Assembly: GCA_023014335.1 (NCBI GenBank)
Contig: JAECYW010000022.1
Coordinates: 310,001-374,000 of the forward strand
DNA: 64,000 nucleotides
Origin: Galerina marginata
Lineage: Eukaryota; Basidiomycota; Agaricomycetes; Agaricales; Galerinaceae
Direction: 5' to 3'
Shown here: positions 21,474 through 32,700 of the stretch, one piece after another
How the letters are laid out: each line of letters opens with the position of its first letter
How positions within the stretch are numbered: the first letter of the stretch is position 1
Translations under genes and position numbers: made by a program
The notes under the pieces: model-generated
What the model saw: the letters and a program-made list of their open reading frames with translations, nothing else
What the model was told of the DNA's origin: nothing
The model's database searches: none

Positions 21474-24403
21474 TCAAACACTGATGCCCAATAACTCCCG
21501 TTGCGCCGTTTCCAACCTCTCCAGCTTTTTCCCAAGGTCAGCTCTCTTGTCAGCGACCTGGGGGCTCTCCTGGGCGAGATCCTTGCTAATTTCGTGCCCG
21601 TCTGTATTGTTGATCCCTAGCTGGGCGTATAGCACCTCCAACAAGTCTCGTTCGAGTCCACAGACAAGTTCTTGATCAATCGCAAGGGGGATTATGTCGG
21701 CGAATCGCTTATAGGCAACTGAGATCAGAAAATAAGTCATTATCGGCGTATGAACAGAAATATAACAACGTGGAATGCCAGACTAACCTTGAAAATAGGC
21801 CCGGACGTCTGCCATAATCGATAACGCCGGCTCCATCTCGTCGTGAGGCAAAAGCTTTTGCAGGTCGTGCGGTTCGAGAGCCGACAAGCCAAGTTCGGAG
21901 AGGCCGGATAACACTTTCGCAAGTCCAGTCAATTCGTTGGATCCATTGTTGATGACTGGATCCTCCGGCAAACCGGAACGTGCTCCGTGGTATTGGTCAA
22001 GAGCCCGTATCAATCCCGTTCGATCAAAGCGTTGGCGTTCGCCTCGGTAGTGGCTCAGGAACTTGGTCTGGTAGTCGGACAGATAATGAGTGTTCATTGA
22101 AAAAGGCCTTTCTTCGAGTTTCAGGAGCCACGAAATACTTTGTTCCGCCTTGGCTCTGCACTTCTCGATATGCTGGTGAAGGATGGTCCTTTGAAAGAAA
22201 GAACGAGTTAGAAACAGTGGGTTAGGCATTCAATACTGGGTAATATGCTTACTTGACGCGTTGCTCAAGGTGGCCTTGCCCGAATTCTGCTAAATGCTTG
22301 GTGACCAATTTTTTCCCGTGTTCCGAAATGATATCATGAACAGTTTTGCAAAGAACTAGAGCAGGCGCCTCCCATTTCGTGACGACGGCATCAATGAACG
22401 TCTTTTGAACGACAAAGGGAAAGTGACCCGGCAATTCTCGAGTTCGCGCCCTGAGATAAATCGTTAGGGACAAAGGTAATTCAGTTCAAGCCAGGATAGC
22501 AACTTACTGATGGGCCCTGGCTAACACCTCGTCAATGTAAATCTTGGAGGACGGATGGTGCTTTCGCTTCCTTCCTTTTGCATCCGTGTCTTCATCTTCG
22601 CTCTCCTCTGCGCCCCAAGCTTCCCCTTCTTCCTGCACCAAAAAGTCGGCGCGACCAATATGACGCTTGTGCTCAAATTCTTTCTCGAAAGGACGGAAAT
22701 TCGGCGCTGTAACACGTATGGCCCTCCTGAATACCTCCTGGGCCGGTCGAATGACCTGGAGCAAACCGTCTGAATCCGGAACACCCTCGACGTGTTTGGC
22801 TAGATCGTTGACAAAGCCGTGCAAAAGCGTGGCGATCTCACTTTGAGGGTTATTGGAAGGCGGGCGAGGTAGGGCAGCAATAAGATTGCGAGTGTTCGCA
22901 ATGTTTCCTTCGAGTTCTTCGTAAATCTGAGGCAACCTGAGAAGATGGAAAGAATAACAAATCGTGAGTGGTGACACATATAAGGACATGGGAAACTGGG
23001 CTTCACCTTTTGGAGATCAAGTCGGATAGGACAGAGCTCAGTCTATCCACCAAATTTGGCGTCCGAAGGTACTTCTGATATCCAGCATCGAGCTCGCACC
23101 AAGGTGGGTTTGACATGAAAAACTCGTGTTCCTTCTGCCTGGCCTGGTCCCAGGTCATCTTGGACTTCAGGTCGTTGGAGCTCGGCTGCTTGACCGAGAA
23201 CCAACCGTTCTCCAACGGCTCTTTCTCGCCTCGAATAAACGGTAGCCAGCTCGACTCTTCACCAGTCGGAATACGGTCGGGCTTAGTCAGGACACCTTCC
23301 ACCAATGAAGTCAGTATTGGAGTAGTTCAAAAGAGGAGCGTAGTATATACCAATGGTCCTTTTTCCGTCGGGGTCGAAGTCCTTGGTGAGTCGATGGGCG
23401 CCTTGATTCTCAAAATCCGCTGATGATCATAAATAAGGACCGCGGTGGAAGGAGGTTAGAACAATTCACGTACTCTCGCAAGCGACAGTGAGTAAAATGA
23501 TACAATTCGGCTTCTTGATATAAGCCTTGACGAGATTCTCGACTAGGGTAATATCGTCGCCGCTACCTTTGCTACTAGAGGACACGCTAGCGATCAAACC
23601 TTCAAACCCCAAAACGGTCAGATCAGATTAAAGGACAATGCAAGTGTCAACACACCAGGCAAATCGACAAAAGAAAGGTCGGCGACATCTGGGCCGCTAA
23701 TCTGCAAGCTCACACAATTGTGCGAGAAGCTCAATTGGGATTCGTATCCCTCGTCATCTTCGTCGCCATCCAAGAAATGCTTTGCAGGCTGGCCTGGGTT
23801 CAAAATGGCCTTCTGCGCTCGCCGTATCCGATCTTCAACCTCGGTCTTATCGTATATAACGTCGCCAAAAACTTGATTGCGCGCCTGGCCCAAGGTCTGG
23901 CCTTGGGCATCCGTGATGAAGCGCAAGGATACGACGCATTGCCATTGTCCATTACTCCTGGATAGACGGCACTCGGTCGGGCAGCTATGAGAGGGTTACT
24001 AGTATTAACAACGAGAATAAACAGCGGAAACAAATTAGATTTACCGAGTACAAGTCCCCGCTGCACGCGGCAAGGTAATTCCGGAAATACTCTCAATAAG
24101 AGACGACTTTCCGGCGCTTTGAGAACCGATAACGGCGATCTGAGGGAGGTCGATATCGACCTGTACGCTGTGTGACCGTCAATAAAGTCGAGGGAGGGGT
24201 AATAAATGGATAAGGACTAACCCAGTACTGTGAAGGCGATTCACTAAGTCGAGCATCCTTCGTCGTCCTTGGGAGAGTTTGGGGTTGGAGAGACCGACCC
24301 CAGAATTCACGACCTCTCTGGTAGCTCGGTTTTCTTCAAATCCATTGTATGAAATAACCGACGGTGCAGGCAATGCAGACGATGTAGGAGACGCGAAATC
24401 CAT
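21474..24403 (-). CDS. Mx-like dynamin family GTPase, paralogue 2
   Basis: Ten exons (24403-24222, 24167-24045, 23984-23656, 23599-23474, 23419-23351, 23295-23007, 22936-22508, 22450-22253, 22188-21788, 21718-21474) give 796 residues in phase. G1 GSQSAGKSS is at about 75-83, DLPG about 208-211, TKPD 280-283 and RTRELPG in exon 8; the GED ends [17 protein letters not shown]. Exons 2, 3, 5, 6, 8 and 10 have exactly the same lengths as in paralogue 1, so the two arose by duplication. They differ most in the first 35 residues and in the acidic stalk insert, which is about 23 residues shorter here. The start MDFASP lies about 90 bp below a TATA box. Family role as for paralogue 1. Confidence 0.88.
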
Positions 24404-24488
24404 GGGTTGTTGCAGTAGGCGAATGTCGAAGACAGTAAAAATTGCGCAGAGTGTTGCGGGGATAGGACTAACCCACAAATCTCCTCGC

Positions 24489-24494
24489 TTTATA
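24489..24494 (-). promoter_or_regulatory. TATA box of dynamin paralogue 2
   Basis: TATAAA on the minus strand, about 86-91 bp upstream of the ATG at 24403. Confidence 0.5.
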
Positions 24495-25143
24495 CTATGC
24501 CAAATCAACCTTTTTGTAACCGCTATTGTCTCGCGGATAGTTCAAAAAGGCTCAAGGACTTCAGTGGAAGTCCGCCGGTGGCTGCGAGGGTTGTACTTAG
24601 TTGCCAGCGGATAAAGAGTCTTGGAGAATCGCATTGAGAAGTAAGCGAAAATGGAAAGTTGTACCCCGTTTCTTTACAAAACCTGGTTAGCGCGGGATGG
24701 GCGCCTACTCTGTTACCGCGTGGGAGGTAAAATTAGAAGGTGCGGAGGAACCTCAAAGACCACGATGCAGAACAAATGGCCGATAAGTAAGAAGTATTCC
24801 AAGGGATTATTCCACCGTCGTGGTGGAAGGAAGTCAAACTGAGGCTCGGAAATTGGAAGCGTTGCAATCTTGCTTATGTACAACGACACAATTTTGCCTT
24901 CCGTTTTCGAACTCTACGTACTCACCAATGCCGATGCTCAACATCTCCTGCAACTGCGAGGAGGGCCCGAAACTTCGACAGAAACAAGAAGATATTTTTC
25001 GAGTCATCAGGTCTTCATTTCGTCTGGCGTATCTAATCTTCTGTTATCCGGTACGTGGTAATTACAAGAAAGTATCTAAAAACGGAAAGGAAGTCAGCCT
25101 AGATTTTAGAAGCAAAAACCATGGAGAGCATACGCCTGCTCAT
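24495..25143. other. intergenic region
   Basis: About 650 bp between dynamin paralogue 2 and the 3' end of the membrane protein gene. Open frames up to 110 codons show no recognisable content. Confidence 0.4.
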
Positions 25144-26023
25144 TCAGATTAAACCGGGCTCAGTGCTAGAGACCTTGTAACGCGAATGAACCATCCAGTA
25201 CACAAGCACAACCATAAGAATCACAGCAATCACAAACAGGGGATAGAGGATAGAGGGTGGAAGGCGCGTATCCCCCCCTGGTGTGTTGATGATGAATTCG
25301 TTTGATAAAATGACGAGACCAGCGATCATCGTAAGCAGCATGGTGAACAGGCAAACGATAATAAAACCGTCGCTCCAGCGTGAAGATCCCCAACCTCTCT
25401 CTTTCGAGGCACCCTTTTTCAGATTCTTCGGATCCATGGCGCCAAATATTGTTGCGACGATCCCGGTTGATCCTGCCAAAAATAGGGCGGAACCTGTGGT
25501 GACCTCCCAGAGAAGATCCAACATGAATAGCGATTTGCTGTTCAACGAATTCATTTGAGCTAATGTGGCGGCATAGGAGAGAAGCGAAAGCGAAAGTGAA
25601 GCGATGATGGTCCCCTACGTAGGTATCATCGTTGGTCAACAGGCCTGTTACAGTCCACGCGCACGTTACAAGGCTGACCACGTACCACAACCGATAACCC
25701 AGAATAAAGCTGTATAGCGTCCTTCTGTTTTTGATTATCCTCTGATACACCAAGGGTGAGGAGTCGTACATGGCGGGTCTGTCAAGATGCAGCTACTCAC
25801 CTGCGGCCTCCCGAGCTCTTCTTGTGTCATCCCATTGATTTTCGAGCAGGGTAGCAATTCTGTTTAACAGTTCGTCTGCGACTCAAAATTTAGCAATCGA
25901 TTTATAAGGAGTCGGTAGATCGGTTGGGACTAGTTCACCTGTTGCTTTCCTAGTCTGCCTTTGGTCTTCCAGTTGAGTTTCCAGGAGAGTGGCGATTTTG
26001 TTTAACAGGTCGATATCTGACAT
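25144..26023 (-). CDS. four-helix membrane protein of unknown function
   Basis: Four exons (26023-25939, 25875-25801, 25741-25686, 25614-25144) give 228 residues in phase. The N-terminal 68 residues are cytosolic-looking and contain two similar units, each on its own exon: DLLNKIATLLETQLEDQRQT and ELLNRIATLLENQWDDTRRA. Four hydrophobic segments follow (about 70-91, 112-132, 156-176, 192-215), with a basic loop KNLKKGASKERGWG between the second and third. There is no signal peptide. Exon 3 is fixed by the donor GTACGT and by the hydrophobic frame in exon 4. I recognise no named family; similar small four-span proteins with a heptad-like head occur in agarics. A retrotransposon is inserted 130 bp upstream of its start. 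Confidence 0.7.
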
Positions 26024-26147
26024 ACTGGTAGATGCTGAGGGAAGGATGGAAGCAAGGAAAACACGGTAGTAATGTAGCAATGCGCTGTAAGGCCTGTAAG
26101 GGACTGTCTTCCAAATTCGTTATTCTGACATGATGGATATAGAGCTG

Positions 26148-26152
26148 CCACC
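26148..26152. repeat. target-site duplication, left
   Basis: CCACC directly before the 5' LTR; the same five bases follow the 3' LTR at 35707-35711. Five bp is the usual length for Ty3/Gypsy integrases. Confidence 0.85.
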
Positions 26153-26544
26153 TGTAGCGAAAACGTTACACCATCACGGACTCCCACTAATCTAATCTAA
26201 TCTGTACCACCATCGCCTCGCTGACTCGTTATTGATCCCTTCCTGACTCCCCGCTTTATTCATTTAGTGACTTATTAGTTGACTCGTATTAATTAGCTGC
26301 GCGCAAGCTGCGCGCCTACTTACTTAGGACTCTAGTACTACGCTTTACTGCGGACTATCTACGTATAAATACTGCCCTGTAATTCACCTCAGAACCCCAG
26401 AATACAACGTATAGTTTAAGCTGTCTATTTTGCCCACAACCAAACCCTCTCAACCAACCTCTCACCTCTCATATCTCATCTTATCTCGTGTGCCGCTCCC
26501 TATCAACTTCCGATATCTCGTCACAGCTGATAGCTGGCGTCACA
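26153..26544 (+). repeat. 5' LTR
   Basis: 392 bp, starts TGTAGCGAAAACG, ends TGGCGTCACA. Internal features are three TCTAA units near the start, a doubled AGCTGCGCGC at about 26295-26320 and a TATAAAT promoter element. Matches the 3' LTR base for base as far as I can compare. Confidence 0.95.
26364..26370 (+). promoter_or_regulatory. LTR TATA box
   Basis: TATAAAT about 210 bp into the 5' LTR; the same element is in the 3' LTR. It would place the U3/R boundary about 30 bp downstream. Confidence 0.55.
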
Positions 26545-26719
26545 TATTTTTTGACAAGCTCCAACAACATCTAATCGACTCGTAATATCCGCCATCGACA
26601 GGGAACTTCCGGCTTGATCACCCGACACTACCATCGACGGCGACACTCTTCTTTTTAACTAATTAAATATTCCAGACTCGACTTCTCGAACACTAGTAAT
26701 TCTTATATAACCTAATAGT
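26545..26719 (+). other. retrotransposon leader
   Basis: 175 bp between the 5' LTR and the Gag-Pol ATG. The primer-binding site should lie at its start (TATTTTTTGACAAGC...), but it does not begin with the usual TGG, nor do I see a complement to the LTR transcript start that would indicate self-priming. Confidence 0.5.
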
Positions 26720-29700
26720 ATGTATACCGGTAAAGCCAGCTCTAAATACGCGCTTCGTTCGCGCACTAATCCACCTGGGGTCGCTCCCCGTAATGAAGAG
26801 GAGTCTGCATCTCCTCCGGACTCGCCTAATCAATCAGTCGCTCCCGCGACACCGACTACTGTCCACATAATACCTAATAAGAGCTATAGTGAGGCCGCTG
26901 CACCTAAGTCATCAGCTGATAGCATGACAATGCCCGAAATCATAAATGATCCGAATGAGAAAGACTCCGCTCCACCTTCGGACGAGATTTCTCAGGAACC
27001 AGAGAATAGTTTGGGCTTGAAGATTGATTACAATACTAATCAGTGGAAGATTGTTAACCGACGCAAAAGCCGCAGTCCCAGAGCAACAACTTCCGGAAAT
27101 AATGATCCGATTTTCGAGGCAGAGAAATCCTTGACACCTGATCAGAGAGACCACATTGCACGACGAAATGCTCGAGTGCAAATTATGACCCCACGCAAAT
27201 TATCTACAGGATCGCGTGGTGAAGGAACTTCAACCCATAATCCAGGAAAAGTCCCGGATTTCAGTGATTGGGGAAATCCCAGCATTGATTTTGATGAAGA
27301 AGACTATGATATTGAGGCACAGCAAGCTGCCCTCAATAGGCTTGAGGCTCAGTTTAAAGCCAAGAAAGCACATTTTGATAAAGCCCGAGAGTCTCTGAAA
27401 CAAGCGCCCAAGCGGGCGCTAACTGAACCGAAAGAGAATGATCCGACTCCGGCACCCGAGCGGCAGGCATCAATTAACTCAACGAACAGTGTGAGACCTC
27501 CCGCAAGTCGTCCAATAAACCAGATAGCACCTGACAGTTATCTTGGACATACCCTGAATAATATAAATAACTTTGGCACTCGAAATAGTGACTCACCGAG
27601 CGATGATTCATCGAGCTCGAGTAGCTCAGATAGTGACAGTGACCCCGGCAATGAACCATCTGGGAGTTCACGCCGAAAGGGTAAAGAAAAACGAAAATCT
27701 AAATCTAAACACAATAAGAAGAAGAGGTCTCAGTCCCGCAAATCTGGACTGAAACCTATTCCTCCCAAGGAATATGACGGTACGCCGGATTCCCGTGCCT
27801 TCAATAGATTCGTCATGGAAGGTACTACCTATGTACTTGACGGCAGGGTACGAAAGGACCGCCAGGTCTTTGTATTAGCATACTACCTGCAAGGCACTGC
27901 CTACGACTTTTATACACAAAAAGTTTCAAATAACTTTTTTGAATGGAAACTTCATGACTTCTTTGAACAACTATTTGACTATTGTTTCCCCGTCAATTAT
28001 CGAGCCGAACAGCGTATTAAATTAAGGCGCTGTTTCCAGAATGACCGGAAAGTATCGGCATATGTACATGAGCTCGAAGAGCTGTACAATATGATCGGAA
28101 CAGTTGACGCCCGAGAAAAAGTAATTAAACTCTGGGATGGACTACGTCTAACTATTCAACAAGGTCTTTACCGTGCTGGGAAAAATCCCGACGTGTCTAC
28201 GTGGAACGAAGTCGTTCAACATGCCGAAGTTCTTGAAATTTCCGAGAACATCGCGAATAGAGATCGAAATAAAGGCAGTAATAATGCACCTCGAGGTCCC
28301 TCGGGATCAGCTTCTTTGGGGAATGGAAACTCGAAAGGAAAGGGACGAGATTACCAGTCTGAGAGGTCTGGTTCTCGTTTTACCCAACGAGATAAATCCG
28401 CAACTCCACAACGCTTCCAGAGCAAACCTCGATTCGGATCTCAACGCCCGAATAATAATAACCCGCCGCGTACGAGCAATTTCTCGTCGAATTTTAACCG
28501 CGCTGGATCCCAAAATTCCAGCTTTGACCCCAACCGTCGGAAGTCTCCTCAGTTGACGGACAAAGAACGATCTGAACTGCTAGCTGCAGGGAAATGCTTT
28601 AATTGCAAAGAGCAAGGGCATATGTCTAGAAATTGTCCTAAGAAGAGTAATGTTAGGTCTACTTCATCTAAGCCTCCTGGTGTTTCCAACTTCAATATTG
28701 AGGTACAAGAAGAGCCTACTGATGATGAAGTTGAAGTCCTAGACTGCCTTGAATTAGGTATGATAGAACTGTCATCCTTTGAACTGCCAGTAGGAGCATC
28801 ATATTCCACCATTACTCTTCCAAGGTGGAATGAGTATCATCCTGCGCTTCCGCGCCGATCCCGACTTGGTGACGCGTTGGCGCACATGGCCGAACACGCT
28901 CTGCAAAGCTATCAACCATATCCGGGAGATAGTAGCTTTGTATCAAGCCAAACAGTCCTCGATCGCTTTTATGTAGCACGAGGACCGGCTCAATTTTATT
29001 ATGTATTTGACAAATACCGACTCCTGCGTACAGAGATACATATACGGTACCTACAGGACCATCACTTTAAGGTATGCGACTGGTATGCCACCGAGTTAGC
29101 GAACCACTTTGAACACCCAAAGAATTCTACGCGACTATTTACCATGGGTGACGCATATGCGTATAATGCACAGCTCGTGCTTCGAAGTGGAATCCGAGAG
29201 CTCTATCCCTCTCGGAACTCGACTACTAATGACGAGACACGATTTTCCGTAGTCTCGAATTCTCCCATCACTTACCATATCTGTGATGATGAATTTCCAA
29301 ATAACCCATTAACCATACCGAAAACTCGGCTTGCCAATCCATTTTATGATCTGTGCAACTGGTATAAGCTTCATAGATATCCTTTTGCGGATGATTCCAG
29401 TTCATCCGATGACTCAGATCCCGGAGATGACCCAGACGACGGATCAGACCATACTGATGATCCCGATTTTTACTCAACAGGCTCAGAAAGTCACCCGTCA
29501 GACCAGAACGGGCCATCAGACGGGGCTCCAGGAGCAGCCCCATTAGTTAATGGTCGAAGCAATTCTTCACGCGAGACCTCCGATGAAGAATCTCCCGCCG
29601 ATACGGACAATCGCGCTAATGATAATAGCGTCCGAGATCATTTAGCGCCCGGCCCGCCGCAAGCGCCTATTACCGAAGAAGAACTTAAATGGGACGCAGG

Positions 29701-32700
29701 GCGTCGCGGAACCACAGTGCGGCGAAGAAATCCTTTGCCTGATCTATTGGCAAACGAGGCTGAACGAATACTAATCGCTTCGACTCCGTTTCCCGGGGAT
29801 TATGGGTTTTATGGCTCTCCGCCGCAAAGACCACGATTTCGGGTCAGACGCGCCTCACCCGACTTGTATTCAATTCGGGATAATAAACGAGAGTTTGTCA
29901 CCTATTTTAAAGCTGAACAACTTCGTCAGCATGACTTTTGCATTGGATTAGAATTTGGTAAAAGGTGTGCAGAAGAAGAGGGTATTGAAGTACCCGCTTC
30001 CTGGCTACAGAAAACTCATATTCCAATGGGAAGAGCTCTCGAAAAAGGGCTGGAAGATTATCTGCAAAGATGCAGACCGTTTATTAATGATGATCCTTTC
30101 AATGAAAGGCATCTAACCACCTTCTCAGTTAAGGAAAACTGGGATAAATCTCATGATTGTGGTTCTGAACTTCTCATCAGAAATAACCGAACCAATTATA
30201 TTACAGTAATTGCCCGAGATTTTGTTGAGGAAATCGAAACTGAGGGCATGGATCTCGAAGACTGGTATCAATTCCAGTTATTCCGAGAAGATTTTCGAAG
30301 TGTATGTTCGAGTCTTGCCTGGGATCCTCCCTGTACCGAATCTCCGGTCGAAATTGAGTCCGAAACTGATAAATTGAAGCTTCCTCTCGAAACTTTACAC
30401 AAGCACGGATTACTCGAAAAGAAATCCGTCGTTACCGAGGAGGTTGAAGTGCTCTGTCTCAATGGAATTCAGATTCCGCAAGGGACATATCCGAGTGTTC
30501 AGCGCAATGCTGCACAAGTTAAAGACCCCAAACGAACCATTGCGAAGCCAGTAGTAATTACAGTTAATATTAATGGACACCCAGCCCGTGCTTTGCTTGA
30601 TTCGGGTTCACTTGGCGACTTTATGTCTTCAAATCTTGCAGATCAACTCAATGTGACTCGTGTAAAATTTGAAGCACCATTGGGATTACAGTTGGCAGTC
30701 CAAGGATCTCGTTCAAAGATCAATTCTGGAACTACTGCTACACTCAACTATGAAAGTATCAAGGAGGAAAGATACTTTGACATAATTAATATGTCTACTT
30801 ATGATATTATCTTGGGAACCCCGTGGTTTTTTCAGCATCGAGTTTGCGTCGGATTAAACCCCTCTAGAGTTGTTATTGGTAGTGATGTTTCACAACCAAT
30901 TAAAGGCTCAGGAGTTTCCATGATCTCGTCTCGAGCTATTGAAATAGCCAAACTCGGAATTGACGAAGCCCGACAGATGTTAATTGAATATGCGAACCCT
31001 TTGTGCCGAACTGCCAGTGAAACGGAGTTACCTCCATTTCGGGCTATTAATCATACTATTCCACTTATAGATATGAATAAAATATACCCGTGGCGTCCGT
31101 CTAGATGCCCCGAACCTTTGCGCAGTCAATGGACCGAAAAGCGCGAGGCATATTTGAAATCTGGCCGTTGGAAAATTACTAGCTCACGGAATACAGTTCC
31201 TATGCTTCTGATTCCAAAACCACGCGCTCCAGGAGAACCGCCTATATTGCGTACAGTAGTTGACTTACGTGCGCGTAATGATAATACCTATAAATTGACT
31301 TCGCCGCTTCCAGATCCCGAAGGAATATTGCGGAGGGCGGCTAGTCATAAATTTCGGTCTTGCATGGATGGCAAAGATGCCTATGAACAAATCCGCATTG
31401 AACCTGACCACGTTGAACGAACGGCAGTTACTACACCCGACGGAAATATGGTCAGTTTAGTTATTCAGATCGGTGATTGCAATGCGCCAGCAACATACCA
31501 GGCGCTAATGAACCATATTTTCTCGCCATACATTGGTATATTTATGGACATCTATTTAGACGACATTGTCATCTACTCAGATACTCTGGAGGAGCATATT
31601 TCTCATGTTAAAACTATTATTGATGTTCTCACCAAGGAGAAACTCTACTTAAGCAAGAATAAATTGCATTTTTTGAAGTCTACACTGAAGATTCTAGGCC
31701 GTCTAGTCACAGACGACGGAATCCGAATGGACCCTGATAAAGTGGACTCTGTCCTTAATTGGAAAACCCCTACCAATCGGGATTTACTTCGGGGTTTCCT
31801 AGGGTCTGTGGGATACCTAGCGGATGATATTCCGAATGTGCGTATACCAATGGGTATACTACACGGTTTAACAGGTGATACAGTATCCTATAGATGGGGG
31901 TATACTGAGCAGCGCGCATTCGAAACCGTTAAACGCCTAGTAGAAGGCGTCCGCAAGCATCATCGTGTACCTTTAAATTATGCGAAAAATGCGGAACAAA
32001 TCTGGATGATCACAGATGGCTGTTCTACAGGTATTGCTGGTTTAATTAGTCAAGGTACAGACTGGAAAACGGCTCGTATTGCTGCCTTTTACTCCGCTAA
32101 ATTAAACCCTGCGCAGCAAAACTATCCAGTGCATGAGATAGAAATGCTCGCGGGTATTGAAACTATGCTAAGGCATCGAGATATTTTACAAGGCGCCACC
32201 TTTAAATGGATCACTGATCATAAAGGTTTAATTCATCTCCTAAATCAGAAGAATCTTTCGGGACGTCAAGCCCGGTGGATTGAAAAAATTAGTGAATTTA
32301 CCTTTGAAGTAGTGTACGTGCCAGGGACAGAAAATGTCGTCGCGGATGCGCTTTCCCGCATGTATTCAAATGATAGCCCTGGTACTGTCCGCTCTCCGAG
32401 CGAGTACACTTACTTTGACGTCATTAACGATGACGGAAATGTCGTGGATAATTTTATTATGCCCCTTCTCGCAGGTCTCGAGGCTCAAGTTGCGGTTCAA
32501 CGCCGTCCTCGGAAGGTGCCGAGTCCTGCAGAAACCGGTCGTGCTGAAACTTCCAAAGAGTTTGCAGCAAGAATGAAAGGACATTTCGTTCTCAAGGGCC
32601 CTGGAGAACAAAAGGAGGGCGGAAGTAGGACAAAAACTTCGAAACCACGACAAAAGGCGCAGTTATCCAAAGAAGGAATCCTTCCTAAAACAGAAATGTC

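Noticed and set aside
26545..26580. Search for a primer-binding site after the 5' LTR.
   Set aside because: No TGG-type tRNA complement and no complement to the LTR transcript start could be recognised by eye, so none is annotated.
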